NCBI GenBank assembly: GCA_900552125.1
Contig: URYK01000036.1
Coordinates: forward strand, 1 to 25,693
Direction: 5' to 3'
Length of the DNA: 25,693 nucleotides
Source: an uncultured Solobacterium sp.
GTDB lineage: Bacteria; Bacillota_I; Bacilli_A; Erysipelotrichales; Erysipelotrichaceae
Positions within the stretch are counted from its first letter, which is position 1; the number at the start of each line of letters is the position of its first letter. This document shows, piece after piece, positions 1-7,277 of this stretch. The translations under genes were made by a program, and so were the position numbers. Below the pieces are notes generated by a model. It was not told the origin of the DNA. It worked only from the letters and a program-made list of their open reading frames with translations, and did no database searches.

Positions 1-48
1 TTCAACCATGCCTGTACATGTTTGAACTATAGCGACTGCCTGTCGCAC
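1..48 (-). mobile_element. 5' end of a group IIC intron (partial, runs off the left edge)
   Basis: Read on the minus strand from position 48 leftward, the sequence opens with GTGCG, the usual 5' start of bacterial group II introns. It then forms a GCGAC/GTCGC hairpin (32-46), has CTATAG, and begins a helix with GTTCAA/TTGAA arms (1-5 with 22-26). This layout resembles the start of domain I in the well-studied Oceanobacillus group IIC intron as I remember it. The element begins exactly after the stem of an intrinsic terminator (49-71), the known insertion preference of group IIC introns. Only 48 bases are visible, so no intron-encoded protein can be seen. The call is an inference from the 5' motif, fold and insertion context. 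Confidence 0.6.
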
Positions 49-71
49 AAAAGGCTGCAAAACAGCCTTTT
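49..71 (-). terminator. Intrinsic terminator of the M42 peptidase / NIF3 unit
   Basis: A perfect 9-bp stem (49-57 with 63-71, AAAAGGCTG/CAGCCTTTT) has a 5-base loop and begins just after the stop codon of the NIF3 gene. Read on the minus strand, the T tract is only the last four stem bases, because a presumed group IIC intron begins at the next base. Read on the plus strand it is followed by more T, so it could work both ways. Confidence 0.7.
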
Positions 72-72
72 T

Positions 73-849
73 CTATACGATCTTAAATGGGTGATGAATT
101 GGTTCTTGTATTACCTCAATATCTTTAAAATTACTTTCCATCGTTTCTGCAACATCTTGGATAAAAATATGTTCGATACCATAATGACCTGCATCAATAA
201 TACTCAAACCTTGAGCTACAGCATCAATACCATTATGATGTGAAATATCTCCTGTTATTAAAACTTCTGCTTTAGCATGTAAAGCATGTTCAATCATACT
301 ATTCCCTGCTCCTGGTGATATTGCAATTTGTTTAACATGATGATCTAAATCACCAAATACACAAACTCCTTCTAACTGAAAGGCTTTCTTTACTAATTCA
401 CTTAACTCTTTTAAAGAACAGGATTCAGATAATTCGCCAACTTGACCAATACCTTTATCACTATTTAGATCGGTAACTTCAAGTGCACATTGTTTCTGTA
501 AACCAATTTTTTCTGCCGCTAAATCTCCCATTCTCACTACATCATAATTTGTATGCATAGCATAAAGAGATATTCCATGTTCAATTAGCTTAAGCACTCT
601 CTGACTAATAAAGTTTTGATCGTTTATTCTTTTTAATGGACTAAAAATCAAAGGATGATGGGTTATGATTAAATCTGCATGATGACGAATAGCATCTTCG
701 ATAATGTCATCATTCGCATCAACCGCAACATAAATTGTTTTTATATCTGAATCACTTTTACCTATTAATAAACCTACATTATCCCAATCTAATGCATACT
801 TTGAAGGATATTGTTTTTCTAAAAAAGCTATTATTTCATTACATTTCAT
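73..849 (-). CDS. NIF3-family (GTP cyclohydrolase 1 type 2 homologue) dinuclear metal protein
   Basis: Protein of about 258 residues in the NIF3/YqfO family: toroidal hexamers with a two-metal centre whose cellular role is still unclear. Visible family marks are the N-terminal WDNVGLLIG segment, the metal-binding THHPLIF and HTNYD motifs, and near the C-terminus GDISHHN and DAGHYGIEHIF, which supply the last His and Glu ligands. It lacks the PII-like inserted domain that makes B. subtilis YqfO longer. The ORF can be extended upstream to 891, but the ATG at 849 has a good AAGGTGA site just before it and gives the standard MKCNEII start, so 849 is chosen. It follows the M42 peptidase gene by about 10 bases, so the two are co-transcribed. 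Confidence 0.9.
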   Translation of the reverse strand: MKCNEIIAFLEKQYPSKYALDWDNVGLLIGKSDSDIKTIYVAVDANDDIIEDAIRHHADLIITHHPLIFSPLKRINDQNFISQRVLKLIEHGISLYAMHTNYDVVRMGDLAAEKIGLQKQCALEVTDLNSDKGIGQVGELSESCSLKELSELVKKAFQLEGVCVFGDLDHHVKQIAISPGAGNSMIEHALHAKAEVLITGDISHHNGIDAVAQGLSIIDAGHYGIEHIFIQDVAETMESNFKDIEVIQEPIHHPFKIV

Positions 850-859
850 ACAAATCACC

Positions 860-1900
860 TTACTCAAATGGATCAAAAGAATAATCAGCATTAAAGCGAA
901 CTAAGAATTCACTGATTAACTCAATAATCGTTTCTAAATCCTGATAGGAAGCAGTTTCTATAGAAGAGTGCATGTAACGTAAAGGAATTGAAATTAAAGC
1001 AATGGGTACTCCTCCATTTGTAAAATGAACCACATCACCATCAGTTCCTGCCTTACCTGCAAATACTTCCCATTGTATTGGAAGATTTTTTTCTTTGGCA
1101 ATTTCACTTAATGTTTCATTCATTCGATTATTTATCATACTGTTATGACATAGAACAGCGCCTTTGCCTAAACTAATATCTCCACTGCTATCTTTACTAA
1201 CGCCTGGATAATCGCTTGCAAAGGTTACATCCACAATTAATGCACAGCTAGGTTTTACAAGATTAGATACATGATATGCACCACGCATTGTTGTTTCTTC
1301 TCCACAAGTCGTTGCGGCATAAATACCACAAGTAGCGTGGTTTTCTTTAGCTTTCTTTAGTGCTTCTAAAATGATAAAAGCCCCAATTCTATCATCTAAT
1401 GCCCTACCAGCAAATTTACCATCGGCTAAATCCACCATATCTGTTGCAGCTAAAACACTATCTCCAATTGATACAATTTCTTCACATGCTTCCTTACTAT
1501 TAAATCCCATATCAATGAATAGATCATCTACGTTTACTTTTTCTTTGTTCTCTAGACCGCTATTTGTCACCACGACACCGGGATATACCCCTTTTCTCGT
1601 CACTACCTGAACATGGGTACCTAAATATAACACAGGATGAATTCCTCCCGCTTTTGTGACCTTCAGCATCCCGTTATCCATAATACGTGTTACTAAAAAT
1701 CCAATCTCATCGATATGACCACATAAAAGCACCTTTTCTTTTGCTTCTTTATTTACTACACAAACAACATCACCCGTAGCATCATGTAAGATATCATCAC
1801 TAAAATCTTTCATATAATTCATGATTTTCTTTTGAATTGCAATCTCATGCCCACTCACACTTGGAGTCTGAATTAATTCTTTTAAAAATGTTCGATTCAT
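860..1900 (-). CDS. M42-family metallo-aminopeptidase
   Basis: Cytoplasmic zinc or cobalt aminopeptidase of family M42 (PepA/YtoP/FrvX type, often annotated as glutamyl aminopeptidase or endoglucanase), which trims N-terminal residues from peptides. At 346 residues it has normal family length. Active-site residues are visible: H62 in GHIDEIGF, the bridging Asp in ALDDR (169-170), the catalytic pair E201-E202 in CGEE, D224/D230 in DVTFASD, and H311 in RYMHSSIE. The ATG at 1900 follows a GGAGG site at 1907-1911. First gene of a two-gene unit with the NIF3 protein. Substrate specificity within M42 cannot be read from sequence. Confidence 0.93.
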   Translation of the reverse strand: MNRTFLKELIQTPSVSGHEIAIQKKIMNYMKDFSDDILHDATGDVVCVVNKEAKEKVLLCGHIDEIGFLVTRIMDNGMLKVTKAGGIHPVLYLGTHVQVVTRKGVYPGVVVTNSGLENKEKVNVDDLFIDMGFNSKEACEEIVSIGDSVLAATDMVDLADGKFAGRALDDRIGAFIILEALKKAKENHATCGIYAATTCGEETTMRGAYHVSNLVKPSCALIVDVTFASDYPGVSKDSSGDISLGKGAVLCHNSMINNRMNETLSEIAKEKNLPIQWEVFAGKAGTDGDVVHFTNGGVPIALISIPLRYMHSSIETASYQDLETIIELISEFLVRFNADYSFDPFE

Positions 1901-1939
1901 TTTATACCTCCACTTTTAACTTTTTCTTTATACCATATT

Positions 1940-1948
1940 ATTATATCA
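1940..1948 (-). promoter_or_regulatory. Extended -10 promoter for the M42 peptidase unit
   Basis: On the minus strand TATAAT (1945-1940) is preceded by TG plus one base (1948-1946), an extended -10 element. No convincing -35 is seen. Predicted transcription start is near 1933, leaving a leader of about 30 bases with GGAGG before the ATG at 1900. Confidence 0.55.
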
Positions 1949-2019
1949 TAGAATGACTAATCTCTTTGTATAGAAGGATGAGTTATCAAATAAAATATTA
2001 CTTATAGAAATAATTCTTA

Positions 2020-2028
2020 TGATATAAT
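2020..2028 (+). promoter_or_regulatory. Extended -10 promoter for the Nudix gene
   Basis: TGATATAAT at 2020-2028 is an extended -10 element. The -35 region is weak (TTACTT near 1998). Start of transcription is expected near 2035, about 25 bases before the ATG at 2060. It is divergent from the M42 peptidase promoter. Confidence 0.5.
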
Positions 2029-2059
2029 ATAAGAAAAAATAGACAGTGAGGTGTTAAGT

Positions 2060-2494
2060 ATGGTTGATGTGAATTTTTATGATGAAGTTGAGGACTCCTT
2101 ATTAAAATTTGCAGTTATTATTGCTAAAACTAATGGGAAATGGATATTCTGTAAACACAAAGAAAGAAACACCTATGAATTACCAGGTGGACATAGAGAA
2201 TATAGTGAATCAATCTTAGAAACTGCAAAAAGAGAATTGAACGAAGAAACAGGAGCAGTAGATTTCGATATTAAACCTATATGTGTATATTCAGTCAAAG
2301 GGAAAACTAGAGTAAGCGAAAATGATGATGAAGAATCATATGGAATGCTTTTTATCGCAAATATATTATCTTTTGAGGAGATACATAGTGAAATCGAAAA
2401 AATCATTATATGTGATAACTTAATTGATAAGTGGACATATCCATCAATACAGCCTAAATTAATTCAAGAAGCAAAAAATAGAGGTTATTTATAA
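2060..2494 (+). CDS. Nudix hydrolase
   Basis: Small cytoplasmic Nudix hydrolase of 144 residues, expected to cleave a nucleoside diphosphate linked to another group. The Nudix box is complete from G44 to A66: G, five residues, E50, seven residues, then RELNEETGA with R58, E59, E62 and E63 in the metal-binding positions. The preceding LPGG is also typical. A GTG at 2051 would extend the frame by three codons, but GAGGTG at 2048-2053 sits at the right distance from the ATG at 2060, so 2060 is chosen. It is a single-gene unit with its own promoter and a shared terminator downstream. The substrate cannot be told from sequence. Confidence 0.9.
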   Translation: MVDVNFYDEVEDSLLKFAVIIAKTNGKWIFCKHKERNTYELPGGHREYSESILETAKRELNEETGAVDFDIKPICVYSVKGKTRVSENDDEESYGMLFIANILSFEEIHSEIEKIIICDNLIDKWTYPSIQPKLIQEAKNRGYL

Positions 2495-2535
2495 AACATA
2501 AGAATTTCAACTAATCATAATTCATCAGTAAAATT

Positions 2536-2564
2536 AAAACGATAGTTATAATACTACCGTTTTT
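2536..2564. terminator. Bidirectional terminator between Nudix and degV genes
   Basis: An 11-bp stem with one mismatch (2536-2546 with 2553-2563) and a 6-base loop lies between two convergent genes. T runs follow on both strands (2560-2564 on plus; the run left of 2536 on minus), so it can end transcripts from either side. Confidence 0.75.
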
Positions 2565-2568
2565 TATT

Positions 2569-3402
2569 CTATTTACGAATGTATTGAACAGCAATACAAT
2601 GTGGTCCACCTTGTGAAATAAACACTGGTGATAACTCCAACAATGTAATTTCTGTCTGAGGGAATGCTTTCTTTAAACGCTCAACAAAAAACTTACTATC
2701 CTCTAATGCATTAGCATGAGATACATAAATAATGCATTTCTCATCCACACCATCGTTCTGGAAAGCGTGAATGATGTGTTCTATTGCTTTGCTTAAGGTA
2801 CGAGAAACGTTAAATTTATCTAAGCGACTTCCGTTTTCAACTGATTCCATAATTGGTTTTAACTTTAGTAAACCTCCAATATGGGCAGCAGCCGGTTTTA
2901 AACGTCCGCCTCGTTTAAGAAAACTAAAGTCCTGAGGAATTAGAAATGAATGTTCATTTTCTATACTCCCCTGTAACTTTTCTACAATTTCTGAGGCATT
3001 ATAGCCTTCATCACGTAAACGTATAGCTTTTTCAACTATGTATCGATGAGGACCGCAAAGTGTTTTACTATTAATAACGTGAATTCGTTCTGGATTAGCA
3101 GACTGTTCTCTTGCCATCAAAGCCGTCTGATAAGTTCCTGATAGTCCATCAGCCATACAAATGTTAATAATCTCATCTTCAGGATAAGCTTCGTAAGCAG
3201 CTAAAATATCTCCTAAAGGCGGCTGTGATGTAGAAGGTGTGATTCCCTCCTGTATTTTTTGATAGATTACATTTGTATCAAAACATAAATCTCGATACTG
3301 TTCAGCACCCATCGTTACACACAGTGGAATTACATGAATGTTTTTCTGTTTCCCTTCTTCAATCGTGAAAAGCGTAGACGTGTCCGTAATGATTTGTACC
3401 AT
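2569..3402 (-). CDS. DegV family fatty-acid-binding protein
   Basis: DegV proteins bind a long-chain fatty acid; in Firmicutes some act as FakB carriers presenting the fatty acid to the FakA kinase. The 277-residue length is typical. Family features include the N-terminal ITDTS, the TPSTSQPP segment, and the LSGTYQTA and FLKRGGRLK blocks. No fakA-like gene is nearby, so the FakB role is possible but not shown here. The ATG at 3402 has an AAGGAAAGGG ribosome site. It lies about 30 bases after the metallopeptidase gene, and a 15-base tandem duplication fills that gap. Probably co-transcribed with that gene. Confidence 0.9.
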   Translation of the reverse strand: MVQIITDTSTLFTIEEGKQKNIHVIPLCVTMGAEQYRDLCFDTNVIYQKIQEGITPSTSQPPLGDILAAYEAYPEDEIINICMADGLSGTYQTALMAREQSANPERIHVINSKTLCGPHRYIVEKAIRLRDEGYNASEIVEKLQGSIENEHSFLIPQDFSFLKRGGRLKPAAAHIGGLLKLKPIMESVENGSRLDKFNVSRTLSKAIEHIIHAFQNDGVDEKCIIYVSHANALEDSKFFVERLKKAFPQTEITLLELSPVFISQGGPHCIAVQYIRK

Positions 3403-3417
3403 AATGATCCCTTTCCT

Positions 3418-3447
3418 TATTTAGCCAATTCCTATTTAGCCAATTCC
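3418..3447 (-). repeat. 15-bp perfect tandem duplication covering a stop codon
   Basis: Two identical 15-base units (TATTTAGCCAATTCC) occupy 3418-3432 and 3433-3447. On the minus strand they copy the last codons of the metallopeptidase gene, so the frame reads ELAK-stop and then ELAK-stop again in the same phase. The second copy is untranslated and lies just upstream of the ribosome site of the degV gene. Confidence 0.95.
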
Positions 3448-4115
3448 ATACGCGATTTATAATCAGGCATATAGTTTTCTATAATGTGATAAAAAGCCTT
3501 TGAATGATTCGGCTGTATGAAATGAACAAATTCATGTAAAATGACATACTCCATGAACTCAAATGGATAATGAATCAGCTTTTTATTCAATGTTATAGAA
3601 TTTTTAGCAGGCGTACAGCTTCCCCACCTGCTTTTCATATCACGTATTTTAATCTGAGGAAACTCTAAATGATAATCGCTTAAAGAACGATATGTCAAGG
3701 TAGCTATGTCTAAGAACACATCTTTGCACAACTTATCTAAAAACTGGCGAATTACTTTTTCGGAATCACTGCCTGGTTTACATTGTACATATAATGTATC
3801 TTTATCGTAGCTTACATGATTATATTTTCCTGTTGTTTTGCGTATCTTTAATGAATTTCCAAACAACATGATATGCTTGTCATCAATCATCGTATGCTGT
3901 GCTTTTTCTTCTATTGACTTTAAATTTTTTATAATCCATGAAGCTTTGCTGGAAACAAAGTCATCGATTTTTTCCATGGGCACAAAAGGATTTGCACTGA
4001 CCACAATCTCACCTCTAGAAGAAATTCGCATATTGATATTTTTAACCTGTTTTGTAACCAGTGTATAGGTAATTGGATATTTTTTACACTGAACTACCTT
4101 TTTATTTACATCCAT
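3432..4115 (-). CDS. YgjP-type metallopeptidase (DUF45/M48-like)
   Basis: Predicted cytoplasmic zinc metalloprotease of the YgjP/DUF45 family, whose natural substrates are unknown. The family core is clear: SRWGSCTPA, then HEFVH (the HExxH zinc motif, residues 194-198 from the chosen start) and the third ligand in QPNHSKAFY, ending in MPDYKSR. The frame extends to an ATG at 4145, but that start has no ribosome site. The ATG at 4115 has a modest GGGG upstream and gives the usual length (227 residues), so it is preferred with some doubt. The stop is part of a 15-base tandem duplication. First gene of a unit with degV; divergent from the radical SAM gene. Confidence 0.85.
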   Translation of the reverse strand: MDVNKKVVQCKKYPITYTLVTKQVKNINMRISSRGEIVVSANPFVPMEKIDDFVSSKASWIIKNLKSIEEKAQHTMIDDKHIMLFGNSLKIRKTTGKYNHVSYDKDTLYVQCKPGSDSEKVIRQFLDKLCKDVFLDIATLTYRSLSDYHLEFPQIKIRDMKSRWGSCTPAKNSITLNKKLIHYPFEFMEYVILHEFVHFIQPNHSKAFYHIIENYMPDYKSRMELAK

Positions 4116-4235
4116 TACTTTATTACCCCAATCTATAGTGCGCATAATATTATCTCATACTTAGAGAAAAAAATAAACCATCTAAGCTAAAATTAATTTT
4201 GTAATTTTTTGTATTTTTTTCATGGAAATTTATTC

Positions 4236-4269
4236 TATAATTTTCATCTTCAAGAGAGTATGTTACAAT
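4236..4269 (+). promoter_or_regulatory. Candidate promoters for the radical SAM gene
   Basis: Two -10-like elements lie upstream of the ATG at 4285: TATAAT at 4236-4241, which would give a leader near 37 bases, and TGTTACAAT at 4261-4269, an extended -10 that would start the transcript almost at the ribosome site. No strong -35 is seen for either, and I cannot choose between them. Confidence 0.35.
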
Positions 4270-4284
4270 GATACGGGTGATATT

Positions 4285-5229
4285 ATGACATACAACAATC
4301 CATTTCCTTATAGCGATGATAATAAACGTTATCATACATGGAATTACTATTTAAAACATCGTTTTCATCAGAAAGTTTTTAAAGTTCCTCTAAATGCTGG
4401 TTTTTCCTGTCCGAACCGAGATGGTACATGTGGAGTTGGAGGATGTACTTTCTGTAGTTCTTTAGGCAGTGGTGATTTTGCAGGAAATATGAAAGACGAT
4501 CTAACAACACAATTCGACCAAGGTCTTGCCATGATGAGAAGAAAATGGCCTAATGGAATACCGATGGCTTATTTTCAGGCATATACAAACACATATGCTG
4601 ATTTAAATACATTAAAAAGATGCTTTGAACCTTTTGTCTTAAAAGATGATATAGCTGCTATCAGTATTGCCACACGTGCAGATTGTTTAGAAGATGATAA
4701 AATTGCATACCTTCAATCACTAACCAAGCAAAAAGAAATTTGGGTAGAATTAGGTTTGCAGAGCATTTATGATGAAACAGCAAAAAACATTAATCGTGGT
4801 CATACGTATGCTCAGTTTCTTGACTGCATTCACCGCCTTTCTAATACAGATATAAAAATAGCAGTACATTTAATGAATTCATTACCAAATGAAACAAAAG
4901 ACATGATGATTGAAAGTGCAAGGGCGATAGGTAAATTACCAATACATGCTGTTAAGATTCACATGCTTCATCTGATTCAAAACACAAAGATGGGAAATGA
5001 ATATAAACAAAAACCATTCCCTTTATTAAGCAGAGAGGATTATATCGATGTAGTCATTCGTCAGCTAGAAGTTCTACCTAAAGAGATAATCATACAGCGT
5101 TTAACAGGTGATGGTGTAAAAGAAGATTTAATTGCTCCATTATGGACATTAAAGAAAGTTACGATTTTAAATGATATTGATAAGGAAATGAAAAAAAGAA
5201 ATACATGGCAGGGAAAGTACTATAAGTAA
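4285..5229 (+). CDS. mnmL: TIGR01212-type radical SAM protein, MnmL/YtqA group
   Basis: Radical SAM enzyme of the YtqA/YhcC family (314 residues). In B. subtilis and Streptococcus mutans the YtqA protein, renamed MnmL, helps convert cmnm5s2U to mnm5s2U at the wobble base of tRNAs. The cluster motif is visible near the N-terminus: C42 in SCPNRDG and the CTFC pair C54/C57, plus an extra C49. The family segments FQAYTNTYA and RADCLEDD follow. The frame opens at 4222, but the ATG at 4285 has GGGTGA before it and begins at the family start (NNPFPYSDDNKRY), so 4285 is used. The partner methylase MnmM, encoded beside it in B. subtilis, is absent here. The MnmL role is inferred from family membership. 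Confidence 0.85.
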   Translation: MTYNNPFPYSDDNKRYHTWNYYLKHRFHQKVFKVPLNAGFSCPNRDGTCGVGGCTFCSSLGSGDFAGNMKDDLTTQFDQGLAMMRRKWPNGIPMAYFQAYTNTYADLNTLKRCFEPFVLKDDIAAISIATRADCLEDDKIAYLQSLTKQKEIWVELGLQSIYDETAKNINRGHTYAQFLDCIHRLSNTDIKIAVHLMNSLPNETKDMMIESARAIGKLPIHAVKIHMLHLIQNTKMGNEYKQKPFPLLSREDYIDVVIRQLEVLPKEIIIQRLTGDGVKEDLIAPLWTLKKVTILNDIDKEMKKRNTWQGKYYK

Positions 5230-5276
5230 CCTTTCCCTTTTCTTTTCATATCATAGATTGAAAGGTGTTGTAATCT

Positions 5277-5954
5277 ATGAAATCAATTGGTGTATTAATG
5301 CGTATTGAATGTTTTGATACTACATGGAAATACTTTATAAATTTACCTTATATAAAACGTATTGAACAATATGGGTGGGCTGTTATTCCGATATGTAATA
5401 CTAGAAGTCTTTCTTATATTATTCCCTTATGTGATGCATTACTGCTTCCTGGAGGATATGATTTACACAGCTATTATATAAATGAAAAACGTAATCCAAA
5501 TATACAAACGTATGAGATGGGAATGGATCATTTTGAATTTGAAGTAATTGATATGTTTGTGAAAAACAAGAAACCCATATTGGGTATTTGTCGAGGCATG
5601 CAGATGCTAAATGTATACTTTAAAGGAACAATCCTTCAACATATTGATCCTTTAATTCATGCCAAAGATCATAAACATGATATTCATTTAACTTCTAGAA
5701 GCATATTACACCAATTATATCCCAGCACTATTAACGTAAATAGTTATCATCATCAGATTATCGGTAAATTAGGAACTGGGATCTATACTTCTGCTCTTAG
5801 TGCTGAAAATTATGTAGAAGCCATTGAACATGAAAATGGTAAGATTTTAGGTGTTCAATGGCATCCGGAATTATTAGATAATGATCAAATATTCCCCTAT
5901 TTTTTTGATATTATGTGTGCTTCATCTTCCTTCTCTGTAATCCCCATCGAATAA
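5277..5954 (+). CDS. Class I glutamine amidotransferase / C26 gamma-glutamyl hydrolase-like protein
   Basis: Cytoplasmic class I glutamine amidotransferase-fold protein of the C26 peptidase group, which includes PuuD-type gamma-glutamyl-GABA hydrolases. The triad is present: nucleophile C105 in GICRGMQ, and H196/E198 in VQWHPE. LLPGG at 56-60 and SYHHQ also fit. At 225 residues it is slightly shorter than typical relatives (about 240). It follows the radical SAM gene by 47 bases and may share its transcript. Its last 44 bases overlap the convergent VTT membrane gene, and no terminator lies at its stop, so its transcript probably runs antisense through that gene. The substrate is not evident. 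Confidence 0.88.
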   Translation: MKSIGVLMRIECFDTTWKYFINLPYIKRIEQYGWAVIPICNTRSLSYIIPLCDALLLPGGYDLHSYYINEKRNPNIQTYEMGMDHFEFEVIDMFVKNKKPILGICRGMQMLNVYFKGTILQHIDPLIHAKDHKHDIHLTSRSILHQLYPSTINVNSYHHQIIGKLGTGIYTSALSAENYVEAIEHENGKILGVQWHPELLDNDQIFPYFFDIMCASSSFSVIPIE

Positions 5955-6462
5955 TAAAGAATACCATTACAATAACACATAACCATGTGCCGAAAGCATC
6001 AATATTGATTATAGTTCCTAGATATTTTAACGAAAGAGATACAAGTAAACTTCTTATAAATCTTGCGATCCCATCACTTAATAAAAATGGAAGTAATCGC
6101 ATCTTGGCAAAGCCAGCTAAATACGCTAACAAGAAATCAGGAATAGGAGTTATTCCGCCAATAAAAATAGCCCAAAGACCGTATCGCTTTAATAAAACTT
6201 CTCCTTTTTGTACATCATCGTTTTTAGCTAAGCCTTTTAATACATTTTTACCTAGAAAATAAGCTATACCATAACCTATCGCTCCACCAACGCATGTTCC
6301 TACTGCTCCTATCAAAGAATACCAGAACCATTTTTCTGGCGAATTTAGAACTAAAGGAACTAATACTACTTCAAGTGATGGTAACGGCAAAAATGCCTTT
6401 AATATAGAATATAGAAATAAACCAATATCCTGCCAAATCACAAAAAAAACCTGTACATTCAT
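5911..6462 (-). CDS. VTT/DedA-like (YqaA-type) membrane protein
   Basis: Integral membrane protein of 183 residues with the VTT (SNARE-associated, DedA-related) fold. Related proteins are linked to membrane lipid flipping and membrane homeostasis. PLPSLE at 26-31 begins the first re-entrant region. A glycine-rich helix (G57, G60, G63, G65) follows, then GGITPIPD at 102-109 and a C-terminal transmembrane helix near 158-174 ending in a basic tail. It looks closest to the YqaA subgroup. The ATG at 6462 is the only workable start and has GAGGGG before it. That site lies in the loop of a terminator-like hairpin (6450-6492), so expression may depend on readthrough from the phosphatase gene upstream. 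The 3' end overlaps the convergent amidotransferase gene by 44 bases. Confidence 0.8.
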   Translation of the reverse strand: MNVQVFFVIWQDIGLFLYSILKAFLPLPSLEVVLVPLVLNSPEKWFWYSLIGAVGTCVGGAIGYGIAYFLGKNVLKGLAKNDDVQKGEVLLKRYGLWAIFIGGITPIPDFLLAYLAGFAKMRLLPFLLSDGIARFIRSLLVSLSLKYLGTIINIDAFGTWLCVIVMVFFIIRWGLQRRKMKHT

Positions 6463-6492
6463 GAAATCCCCTCATTTCAATATATGTACAGG
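6442..6492 (-). terminator. Terminator-like hairpin holding the ribosome site and start codon of the VTT gene
   Basis: On the minus strand a 9-bp perfect stem (6492-6484 with 6458-6450, CCTGTACAT/ATGTACAGG) continues, after a small internal loop, into a 6-bp stem (6479-6474 with 6467-6462). The apical loop is GAGGGG (6473-6468), which is the VTT gene's ribosome site. The start codon (6462-6460) lies on the 3' side. Eight T follow at once (6449-6442) and encode part of V-F-F. It starts 9 bases after the stop codon of the phosphatase gene. The plus strand also has a T-rich run after the stem (6494-6501). Confidence 0.7.
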
Positions 6493-6500
6493 CTTTTCTT

Positions 6501-7277
6501 TTATACCAATTCTAATAAATCCTCAATAATTAAATCAGGCTGAACATGAAAACGTTGACAATCTTCTTTGGTATGTACACCACTTGTCACAAAGATTGTC
6601 TGCACATGATTATTCAATCCAAACGCAATATCAGTTTCTAGGTTATCTCCCATCATCACTACATCGTCAGCTGAAACCTTCGCATAACGAAGAATTTCAT
6701 CCATCATGATGGATGTAGGCTTCCCTGCAAATACTGCAGGCTTTTCACTACAGTATTCCAATAAGGAAACAATTCCTCCATTACCAACCAAATAGTGATT
6801 TCCATGTGGAATACGACGATCTTGATTTGTTCCTATCAATAAAGCTCCCTCCTGCAAATGAAGATATGCTTTACATAATTTATCATAAGTCAGTTCTTTG
6901 TCTAGACCAACAACTACTGCTTCCGCATCTGTATTAGTTATTTGCAGGCCTTGTTCTAAGAGGGCTTCTTGCAAACCATCTTCTCCAATATAAAATACAT
7001 TATGTAATTGGCAATGATTTTTCATATAAGAAGCCGCAGCCATTGCACTTGTAAAAAATTGAGAATCCTTAATATCATGAAATCCCAGTGATTCCATTTT
7101 TACTCGATTCTGTGCATGAGTACGTGTCGCATTGTTAGTCACAAACAAGAAAGGAATCCGTTCTTTTTGTAAATACTTGATAAAAATTAAAGCAGATGGA
7201 ATCACATCGTTTCCACGATACATGGTTCCATCTAAATCAATCAATATTAATTTATTATGCAGACAGCTTCGTATCAT
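6501..7277 (-). CDS. HAD superfamily IIA phosphatase (NagD/YutF type)
   Basis: Cytoplasmic HAD hydrolase with a class IIA cap, like NagD and B. subtilis YutF, which dephosphorylate small phosphorylated metabolites such as nucleotides and sugar phosphates. Motif I is DLDGT near residue 14 with the nucleophile D14 and the acid D16. Motif II lies in VTNNATRTHAQN, the motif III lysine in GKPTSIM, and motif IV is MGDNLETDI. The frame opens with GTG at 7284-7286, followed by two ATGs at 7280 and 7277. AGGTG at 7284-7288 is best spaced for 7277, which is chosen (259 residues). Its start overlaps the end of the preceding gene by 23 bases, suggesting translational coupling. A terminator-like hairpin follows its stop. 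Confidence 0.9.
   Translation of the reverse strand: MIRSCLHNKLILIDLDGTMYRGNDVIPSALIFIKYLQKERIPFLFVTNNATRTHAQNRVKMESLGFHDIKDSQFFTSAMAAASYMKNHCQLHNVFYIGEDGLQEALLEQGLQITNTDAEAVVVGLDKELTYDKLCKAYLHLQEGALLIGTNQDRRIPHGNHYLVGNGGIVSLLEYCSEKPAVFAGKPTSIMMDEILRYAKVSADDVVMMGDNLETDIAFGLNNHVQTIFVTSGVHTKEDCQRFHVQPDLIIEDLLELV

Noticed and set aside
22..243. Plus-strand ORF at the left edge
   Set aside because: It runs antisense across the NIF3 gene end, the terminator and the presumed intron end, with no coding character.
1371..1610. Plus-strand ORF inside the M42 peptidase gene
   Set aside because: It is antisense to a well-conserved enzyme, has no ribosome site and a composition expected of a shadow frame. 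The same applies to the antisense frames at 2173-2406, 3838-4068, 5915-6262, 9818-10105, 10394-10690, 17158-17412 and 20842-21066.
4150..4335. Minus-strand 61-codon ORF in the divergent gap before the radical SAM gene
   Set aside because: It overlaps the promoter region and the start of the radical SAM gene, lacks a ribosome site and resembles no family.
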